Below the pieces are notes generated by a model, which saw only the letters and a program-made list of their open reading frames with translations, did no database searches and had not been told where the DNA came from. Shown piece after piece: positions 5,360 through 10,322 of a DNA stretch of 10,322 bases. The position numbers and the translations under genes were made by a program. The stretch spans positions 1 through 10,322 of the forward strand of contig JAKAZC010000072.1 in NCBI GenBank assembly GCA_021826655.1, read 5' to 3'. Source of the DNA: Actinomycetes bacterium. GTDB taxonomy: Bacteria > Actinomycetota > Acidimicrobiia > Acidimicrobiales > RAAP-2. Positions within the stretch are counted from its first letter, which is position 1. Each line of letters opens with the position of its first letter.

Positions 5360-5976
5360 GAGTTGGTCGTCCCCCGGGCGGTCACCGGGACCACGTCGGC
5401 GGGTACGTCGATGTCCCAGGCGAGATCGGGCACGTCGAGGACGTGCAACGCGAGCCCGAGGCGCTGCGCCTCGGCGCAATGGCGCGCGAAGGAGCCGGGG
5501 CCGTAGGAGAACCGGAATCCGGTGTCGGCGGGAAGGGCGATGACGTTCGTGCCGTTGCCGTAGCGGTCGGGTACGAGCGTGATGCCGGGTGCCGTCCCGA
5601 CGTCGGCCAGCCCACTCGCCCGCGGAAGGTCGGCGTGGGACACGGTGATCTGGGCCACGCCGGCATCCCGCAGTCGGTCGACGCCGGCCTCGACCGCCCC
5701 GTTGAGTCCGCGCCCGGGTTCCCAGACCACGAGGGCCCCCCGCTCGCGCGCCCAGTCGGCGACGTCGTTGTCGTCGCACACCACGGCCACGGGAAGTGGA
5801 TGTGCGGCGTCGAGGACCCGTGCCGCCATGGCCCGGGCCAGCTCGGCCCGCTCCGGTGCCGTCAGTGCGCGGTCCAGACGGCGCTTCGCCTGATCGAACG
5901 CCTTGATGGGCACGAGGACGGCCCGTTCCCCCAAGCCGAGGCCCCGGATCGGCTGGTGCTCTCCGGAGTCGGCCAC
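5356..5976 (-). CDS. cofC: CofC/FbiD guanylyltransferase of coenzyme F420 biosynthesis
   Basis: CofC joins GMP from GTP to 2-phospho-L-lactate, or to phosphoenolpyruvate in the mycobacterial FbiD form. The product is the activated donor that is next transferred to the deazaflavin Fo. The 206-aa protein has all expected motifs in order: LVPIKAFDQAKRRL (21-34, nucleotide binding), GRGLNGAVEAG (88-98), SHADLP (113-118), DRYGNGTNVIALP (137-149) and FRFSYGPGSFARHCAEA (154-170). Its length matches the family. The start is the GTG at 5976, giving MADSGEHQPI; the open frame continues to 6117, but that extension lies over the divergent promoter and the cyclase start and is low-complexity. A TACACT sits 6 nt before the GTG, suggesting a leaderless transcript. 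It overlaps the deacetylase gene by 4 nt. No other F420 genes (fbiA, fbiB, fbiC) are in the window. Which phospho-acid it uses cannot be decided by eye. Confidence 0.93.
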   Translation of the reverse strand: MADSGEHQPIRGLGLGERAVLVPIKAFDQAKRRLDRALTAPERAELARAMAARVLDAAHPLPVAVVCDDNDVADWARERGALVVWEPGRGLNGAVEAGVDRLRDAGVAQITVSHADLPRASGLADVGTAPGITLVPDRYGNGTNVIALPADTGFRFSYGPGSFARHCAEAQRLGLALHVLDVPDLAWDIDVPADVVPVTARGTTNS

Positions 5977-5988
5977 GTCGCCAGTGTA
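5974..5988 (-). promoter_or_regulatory. Leaderless promoter of the cofC operon
   Basis: On the minus strand TACACT (5988-5983, matching TANNNT) is followed by six bases and then the GTG start at 5976. With transcription beginning about 7 nt after the -10, the mRNA would start at or next to the GTG. There is no Shine-Dalgarno sequence in this space, and no recognisable -35 hexamer. Leaderless mRNAs with this spacing are common in actinobacteria. Confidence 0.6.
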
Positions 5989-6026
5989 GGCACCGCTCGA
6001 TACCACTCCCCGGGCGTCCCCCCGCC

Positions 6027-6041
6027 TAGGGTGGACACGTG
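6027..6041 (+). promoter_or_regulatory. Leaderless promoter of the adenylate cyclase gene
   Basis: TAGGGT (6027-6032, matching TANNNT) is followed by six bases and the GTG start at 6039, the mirror image of the cofC promoter across a 62-bp gap (5977-6038). No ribosome-binding site and no -35 match are visible upstream of the GTG. Confidence 0.55.
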
Positions 6042-7412
6042 CCCGAACGACACCCGAACCCGGCGGAGATGGAGCGGGAGCATACCCGGGTCGAGGCGCT
6101 CGCCCGGGTGCGAGCACTGCTCCACGACCTCGGTTGCGGTGACGAGGAGATCGACCGTGCCGTCGAGGACGACGTGCTCGACCTCCTGGTCGTCGACCGG
6201 GTGCTCGTCCCCCGGGGGAACCTGATGACCCAGGCCGAGGTTGCGGAGCGCACCGACATCCCCGTCGATGTGGCGAAGCGGTTCTGGCGTGCCCTCGGGT
6301 TCCTCGACGTGGGCGAGGACGAGCCGGCGTTCACCGACGTCGACATCGAGGCCGTCCACATCTTCCAGTCGATGGTGGCGATGGGGCTGGTCGACCTCGA
6401 CACGGCGGTGCAGATGGCACGGATCATCGGGTCGTCGATGGCCCGGATCGCCGAGGCCGAGGCCGCACCCGGCTCGACGCCCATTCTGGTGGGAACCGGC
6501 GACAGCATTCTGGATGCCGACCAGTTCGCTCGGCAGGCCGACGCGTCGATCCCGGCCATGGGTCGCCTGCTCGAGTATGTGTGGCGTCGCCACCTGCAGG
6601 CGGCGACACGACGGGCGATGCTCCACCGGTCCCGAGGTCCGGACGAGGGCGTCCGACCGGTCATGGCCATCGGATTCGCCGACATGGTCGGGTTCACGAT
6701 GCTCAGTCAACACCTCGGCGACGACGAGTTGGCCGCGGTGGTGGCCCGCTTCGAGGAGCTGGCACACGACACCGTGGTCGCGCTCGGCGGACGTGTGGTC
6801 AAGATGATCGGCGACGAGGTGATGTTCGTCGTGCCGACCGCCACCGGCGCCGCGCAGATCGGGCTGAGTCTGGCGGAGGCCTACGCCGACGACGACCTGC
6901 TCTCGGACGTCCGAGTGGCACTCGCCATCGGCCCGGTGCTGGTCAAGGACGGCGACTTCTACGGCCCGGTGGTCAACCTGGCGAGCCGCCTGGTCAATGT
7001 GGCCCATCCGGGCACGGTGCTCATCTCCGACGAGTTCCGCGAGGCGCTCGCCACCGAGGGTGCGGCGGACATCGACACCCGACCCCTGCGCACCCGCAAT
7101 CTGAAGGATCTGGGCCGGGTGCAGATGTGGAAACTCCTGCGGGCCGGAACCGCGCCAGGATCCGACCGTCGCCGGACCATGCGATGGGAGCGGCTGGGTG
7201 AGGTCCTGCGCGAGCTCGACGAGCTACGCGAGCGTGGCGAGACCGTGCGACCGGGAGGTACCGGCGCGACGGACGGGACCGGCGCGACTGACGGGACCGG
7301 CGCGTCCGTCGGTTCCGGACCGGACGGATCAGGCGTCGAGCCGGGCGGTGGCGATGCCGTGGGCCCGCAGGGCGAAGGTACCCTCGAACGGGGCGACCGG
7401 TCGACCACGTAG
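6039..7412 (+). CDS. Class III adenylate cyclase with N-terminal regulatory domain (Rv1264/Rv2212-like)
   Basis: The enzyme makes cAMP from ATP. Residues 1-195 form a helical regulatory region resembling the autoinhibitory domain of mycobacterial Rv1264, which senses pH. It contains a helix-turn-like LMTQAEVAERTDIPVDVAKR and the segment VAMGLVDLDTAVQMARIIGSS. The catalytic domain (about 206-370) has metal-binding D215 (GFADMVGFT) and D259 (KMIGDE). The adenine-specifying pair is K255 and D306 (DGDFYG), and the transition-state pair is N313 and R317 in VNLASR. All are present, so an active homodimeric adenylate rather than guanylate cyclase is expected. No membrane helices are seen, so it should be cytosolic. 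At 457 aa it is longer than Rv1264 (about 397) because of a Gly/Thr/Asp-rich tail after about 405, including three TGATDG-type repeats. The last 84 bp overlap the mannosidase gene on the other strand. The GTG start is supported by the leaderless promoter at 6027. Confidence 0.9.
   Translation: MPERHPNPAEMEREHTRVEALARVRALLHDLGCGDEEIDRAVEDDVLDLLVVDRVLVPRGNLMTQAEVAERTDIPVDVAKRFWRALGFLDVGEDEPAFTDVDIEAVHIFQSMVAMGLVDLDTAVQMARIIGSSMARIAEAEAAPGSTPILVGTGDSILDADQFARQADASIPAMGRLLEYVWRRHLQAATRRAMLHRSRGPDEGVRPVMAIGFADMVGFTMLSQHLGDDELAAVVARFEELAHDTVVALGGRVVKMIGDEVMFVVPTATGAAQIGLSLAEAYADDDLLSDVRVALAIGPVLVKDGDFYGPVVNLASRLVNVAHPGTVLISDEFREALATEGAADIDTRPLRTRNLKDLGRVQMWKLLRAGTAPGSDRRRTMRWERLGEVLRELDELRERGETVRPGGTGATDGTGATDGTGASVGSGPDGSGVEPGGGDAVGPQGEGTLERGDRSTT
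7260..7313 (+). repeat. 18-bp tandem repeat, three units, in the cyclase tail
   Basis: Units at 7260-7277, 7278-7295 and 7296-7313 share the core ACCGGCGCGAC-GACGGG. The second differs by one base from the first, and the third is more diverged at its 3' half. They encode TGATDG, TGATDG and TGASVG, a flexible linker-like stretch. Slippage at this site would lengthen or shorten the tail in frame. Confidence 0.75.
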
Positions 7413-10061
7413 GTCCACCAGCCAACCGGCCCGTCCGGGCAACCGGACGGTCGTGTCGACCGCGGTGGGATTGAACACCCGCACCTCGAGCGCGCCCGCC
7501 TGCCGCCGCACCGAGGACACCCGGGCGCTTTCGACCGTCAGCTCGGCTCCTCGCTCCGGTCGGCCGCCGCCGCCGCCGAACGACCCGGTCACCTGGAGAG
7601 GGACGAGCACGTCGTCGGCGAGGTCGAACGGATCCACGTCGGTCACGCAGAGCGCGTACCGGACGTCCACCGGCCCGAGCATCTGGGGACCGTCGAGCGG
7701 GTCCATCGGACCGGCCGGCAAGGGGCGCAGCATCATCCCGAGCCGGGAGAGCATCCCGGTGGCCCGGAGCAACGTGAGCGCCAGTGACGAGGCGACCGGT
7801 CCGGAGCCGTCCCCGGCCTCGACCACGTCGACGAGCTCGTACTCCAGCAGGCCCTCGTGCACGACGGTCAGGCCGCCCGCCGCCACGAACCGGCGCGACG
7901 GGAAGGTCGGCAGCCCGAACTCCTCGTCGCGTCCCTCGGCGGTGAGGCCGCGTTCGACGACCGTGAAGGCACACTCGGCACGCGACGTGGTCGCGGGTGA
8001 GGGTAGGGGAAGGTGGACCCGCAGCCGGTGGTCGCGGCAGGGGTTGGTGAACCGGGTCCGCACGCGGACCATCGGCTCGTCGGCGCGGAGCTCGAGCGTG
8101 GTGGTGACGCTGACGCCGTGCGAACCGGTGCGTACATGGCGGGCGGCGTCCACGTGGTCGGGCCACCCATAGGTGGTGGTGATGTCGACGGTGGCACGTA
8201 TCGGTCCGCGGTCGCCGGCGACCACGACCACCGACGTCGGGGTGTCGACGATCGTGTCCTGTCGGGGCGGCGAGTAGTTGTAGGTGTCACCCAGATCTCC
8301 ACCGTCCACCAAGCGCCCGAAACCGGGCACGCCGTCGAGGGCGAACGTGCCGGTGGTCGGGTCGACCTCCACCCGAAGGATGCCGTTGACCAGGACGGGG
8401 CCCGTGGCCGCGTCGCCCTCGATCCGGACCGGGTGCGCGACCGGCTCCGGGGTGAACCGGGACCACCCGAACCCGGGCACCGGCGCCTGGTGGGCCAGCA
8501 GGCGGCGCACCGGTGGTTGGTCGATCACCAGGTGCACCTCGGTGTCGGGGGCGGCGGTGAGCCGGGTGTACAGCTCCCGCTTCACCTCCTCGACCGGGAC
8601 GCCCTCGCGCGGCTCGGGCCCGATGACCAGGGACACTTCGAGCCCGTTCTCGTCCTCGACCAGGGCCACGTCGGTCACATAGCTCTGGTCGTCGATCCGG
8701 GAGCCCTGGAGCAGGCCCAACATGTTGCGCACGGTCTCGCCGTCGAGGGTGACGGTCCCGGGCGTCCCGCTGCGCTCGGACAACACCTGGACATGGGGTC
8801 CGGGGTCACCGACCGCCGGAACGACCACTTCGACCAGGCCGCCGCGGTCGTGGGCCGAGGGGTTGACGATCACCGGTCCCGGCAGGGCCATGGAGTGGCC
8901 GACGGCGTCGAGCGCCTGCTCGGTCAGACCCTCGCCCACGTGGCGTGCCTCGGCGTAGCGGTGGAGCACGGCGTCGACGACGTCGTCGGCCGAGCAGGCG
9001 CAGATCGAGTCGTGGGCGGAGTTGCGGATCACGAGCGTCCACGCCAGGTCGAGGAACGCCGCGGGCCAGCGGTCGGCGGGCAGGAAGAGGGCCGACAGGG
9101 GCTCGGCCAGCTGCTCGAGCGACCGCTCGGCCCGCGCCGCCGCCTGCTTGACGTCCACCCGGTTGGAGGCCACACCCATCAGCACGTTCGACCGGAACCC
9201 GGACCGCAGCTCCCCCCGCCATTCGACGAGTCCCTCGGTCGAGGTCGAGTCGAGGTAGTCCTCCAGCGAGGTGATGGCGAGGTCGAACCCGTCCTCGAGC
9301 GCGTTGGACTCGGCCACCACCCGGCCCAGCCAGGGCTGGGGGCGGAGGTGGTCCGATCCGTTCATCAGCAGCATCGGCTGCCCGGGTCGCAGGAACGAGT
9401 CGAACTCGTCCTCCATGGCGGCGAGGCGTCGCACCAGCTGCTTGGCGTCCCCGGGCAGGGCGGCGCCGTTCCCGTAGCCGGCGACCAGGTACTCGGCCCG
9501 GACACTCGAACCGTCGGGGGCCGACCACAGAAAGGCCGTGGCGTCGACCGCGGACGGGACGCCTCGCCACACCACGGCGTGCGCGAGCCCCGCCTGGTCG
9601 AGGAGTTGGGGCATCTGGGCGACATGACCGAACATGTCGGGCAGGTAGCCGACCTCCATGACGCCCCCGAAGGCGCTGCCGCGGAGGATCCCCTTCTGCA
9701 GGTTGCGCACGATGGTCTCGCCGGACACCAGGAACTCGTCCATGAGGATGTACCACGGTCCGACCGTCAGGCGACCGGCGGCGGCCAGCGCCCGGATCCG
9801 CATCTCGTTCTCGGGCCGGACCTCGAGGTAGTCGTCGACGACGGCGAGTTGGCCGTCCAGGAGGAAGTGGCGGTACGAGCTGTCAGATTCCATGAGGTCC
9901 AGCAGTTCGTCTACGAGGCGGACGAGTTTGAGCCGGTAGGTCTGGAACGGGTCGTACCACTCCCGGTCCCAGTGGGTGTGGGGGACGATGGCGACACAAC
10001 GTCGATCACCTGCGCCCCGGTTGTCGGGTCCGTCGACCCGCGGTGACGACGGGACGGTCAA
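7329..10061 (-). CDS. Glycoside hydrolase family 38 alpha-mannosidase (MngB-like)
   Basis: GH38 enzymes are zinc-dependent retaining alpha-mannosidases; bacterial ones act on mannosyl-glycerate or on oligosaccharide alpha-mannosides. The 910-aa product has HTHWDREW (28-35; H30 and D32 as zinc ligands), DEFLVSGETIVRNLQKG (108-124), PDMFGH (141-146; D142 as the nucleophile and zinc ligand), and NGSDH (234-238; D237 as a candidate acid/base). NSAHDSICACS (347-357) supplies the fourth zinc ligand H350 and begins the helical middle domain. Residues from about 380 form the all-beta C-terminal domains, ending in a typical RAHGIATARLDA. No signal peptide is seen, so it should be cytosolic. The only usable start before the first motif is the TTG at 10061, which overlaps the TGA of the upstream 84-aa gene (TTGA) and implies translational coupling. 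Its 3' end overlaps the cyclase gene antisense. The natural substrate is unknown. Confidence 0.92.
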   Translation of the reverse strand: MTVPSSPRVDGPDNRGAGDRRCVAIVPHTHWDREWYDPFQTYRLKLVRLVDELLDLMESDSSYRHFLLDGQLAVVDDYLEVRPENEMRIRALAAAGRLTVGPWYILMDEFLVSGETIVRNLQKGILRGSAFGGVMEVGYLPDMFGHVAQMPQLLDQAGLAHAVVWRGVPSAVDATAFLWSAPDGSSVRAEYLVAGYGNGAALPGDAKQLVRRLAAMEDEFDSFLRPGQPMLLMNGSDHLRPQPWLGRVVAESNALEDGFDLAITSLEDYLDSTSTEGLVEWRGELRSGFRSNVLMGVASNRVDVKQAAARAERSLEQLAEPLSALFLPADRWPAAFLDLAWTLVIRNSAHDSICACSADDVVDAVLHRYAEARHVGEGLTEQALDAVGHSMALPGPVIVNPSAHDRGGLVEVVVPAVGDPGPHVQVLSERSGTPGTVTLDGETVRNMLGLLQGSRIDDQSYVTDVALVEDENGLEVSLVIGPEPREGVPVEEVKRELYTRLTAAPDTEVHLVIDQPPVRRLLAHQAPVPGFGWSRFTPEPVAHPVRIEGDAATGPVLVNGILRVEVDPTTGTFALDGVPGFGRLVDGGDLGDTYNYSPPRQDTIVDTPTSVVVVAGDRGPIRATVDITTTYGWPDHVDAARHVRTGSHGVSVTTTLELRADEPMVRVRTRFTNPCRDHRLRVHLPLPSPATTSRAECAFTVVERGLTAEGRDEEFGLPTFPSRRFVAAGGLTVVHEGLLEYELVDVVEAGDGSGPVASSLALTLLRATGMLSRLGMMLRPLPAGPMDPLDGPQMLGPVDVRYALCVTDVDPFDLADDVLVPLQVTGSFGGGGGRPERGAELTVESARVSSVRRQAGALEVRVFNPTAVDTTVRLPGRAGWLVDLRGRPVAPFEGTFALRAHGIATARLDA

Positions 10062-10312
10062 GGCTCGAGGTTCCCGTACTCCGCCTCGTACGAGCGGAGC
10101 TCGGCGACAAGCCGCTCGGCGTCGGCCGTCGTCCGGTCGTTCCCCCGTCCGACCGCCTCCGCGTAGAGGGACGCGCCGAGGTCGTGGAGGAGACCGTCCG
10201 CCTTGTGCTTGGCGGTCGCCTGGTCCAGCTTCTCCTGGCCGGCCTTGGTGGCCTCGCTGGCCTTGGCCAGGCCGATCTCGGCCTGGGCCTTGACCTTGTC
10301 CATGAATCCCAT
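10058..10312 (-). CDS. Small Lys/Ala/Glu-rich helical protein, function unknown
   Basis: This 84-aa protein starts at an ATG with AGGAGG (10322-10317 on the minus strand) 4 nt upstream, close to but within workable spacing; a second Met is at residue 4. It begins MGFMDKVKAQAEIGLAKASE, and its first half (residues 5-38) is rich in Lys, Ala and Gln with heptad-like spacing, suggesting an amphipathic or coiled helix. The second half contains GLLHDLGASLYAEAVGRG and a final helix around AERLVAELRSYEAEYG. It has the look of a conserved actinobacterial hypothetical family, but I cannot name a function. It lies upstream of the mannosidase and overlaps it by 4 nt, so the two are probably co-translated. 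Its promoter would lie beyond the window. Confidence 0.75.
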   Translation of the reverse strand: MGFMDKVKAQAEIGLAKASEATKAGQEKLDQATAKHKADGLLHDLGASLYAEAVGRGNDRTTADAERLVAELRSYEAEYGNLEP

Positions 10313-10322
10313 GACGCCTCCT

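Noticed and set aside
5977..6117. Longer CofC starting at 6117
   Set aside because: The added 47 residues are low-complexity, cover the divergent promoter and enter the cyclase gene. CofC homologues begin near the chosen GTG.
7561..7580. GCC-type microsatellite in the mannosidase gene
   Set aside because: It is short and encodes a plain Gly-rich loop. Ordinary for this base composition.
8013..10046. 677-aa plus-strand frame opposite the mannosidase
   Set aside because: It is a shadow frame. The minus-strand GH38 protein has all catalytic motifs in one continuous frame.

Overview
The window looks like chromosomal DNA from a very high-GC actinobacterium (Actinomycetota). An acidimicrobial or similar lineage is a plausible guess but is not proven. 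The grounds are the GC bias, the frequent GTG and TTG starts, the TGA stops, an F420-cofactor gene (cofC), a mycobacterial-type class III cyclase with an N-terminal regulatory domain, an HU protein with a long Lys/Ala tail, and two apparent leaderless promoters of the TANNNT-6 nt-GTG kind.

Layout. Positions 3-266 (+) hold the C-terminal end of a WYL-family (PafC-like) regulator. A good sigma70-like promoter inside an inverted repeat (265-300) follows, then a short MobF/TrwC relaxase without helicase (336-1742, +). It converges on a soluble VirD4/TraG-like coupling ATPase (1780-3231, -). The 290-bp divergent gap 3232-3521 is the part of the window richest in inverted repeats. It leads to an HU-H1-like nucleoid protein (3522-4214, +), which carries a strong in-frame internal ribosome site before its basic tail. 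Two hairpins (4251-4276 and 4446-4465) sit in the convergent gap after it. A two-gene operon on the minus strand follows: cofC (5356-5976) and a PIG-L/LmbE deacetylase (4478-5359), joined by a 4-nt GTGA overlap. Divergent from cofC is a class III adenylate cyclase (6039-7412, +). Its Gly-rich tail overlaps, antisense, the end of a GH38 alpha-mannosidase (7329-10061, -). That gene is itself coupled by a TTGA overlap to a small coiled-coil-like protein (10058-10312, -).

How the genes fit together. The relaxase and coupling ATPase are the nicking and pumping halves of a DNA-transfer machine. No mating-pair-formation gene, relaxase helicase domain or integrase is visible, so they look like a mobilisable or domesticated module placed between ordinary chromosomal genes. 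CofC activates the phospho-organic acid precursor of coenzyme F420. The cyclase makes cAMP, and the mannosidase acts on alpha-mannosides. These last three look like unrelated housekeeping or metabolic neighbours.

The most interesting items are the minimal relaxase/coupling-protein pair with its operator-like and oriT-like repeats, the internal start in the HU fusion, and the paired leaderless promoters between cofC and the cyclase. No rRNA, tRNA, CRISPR array, transposase or integrase was recognised.
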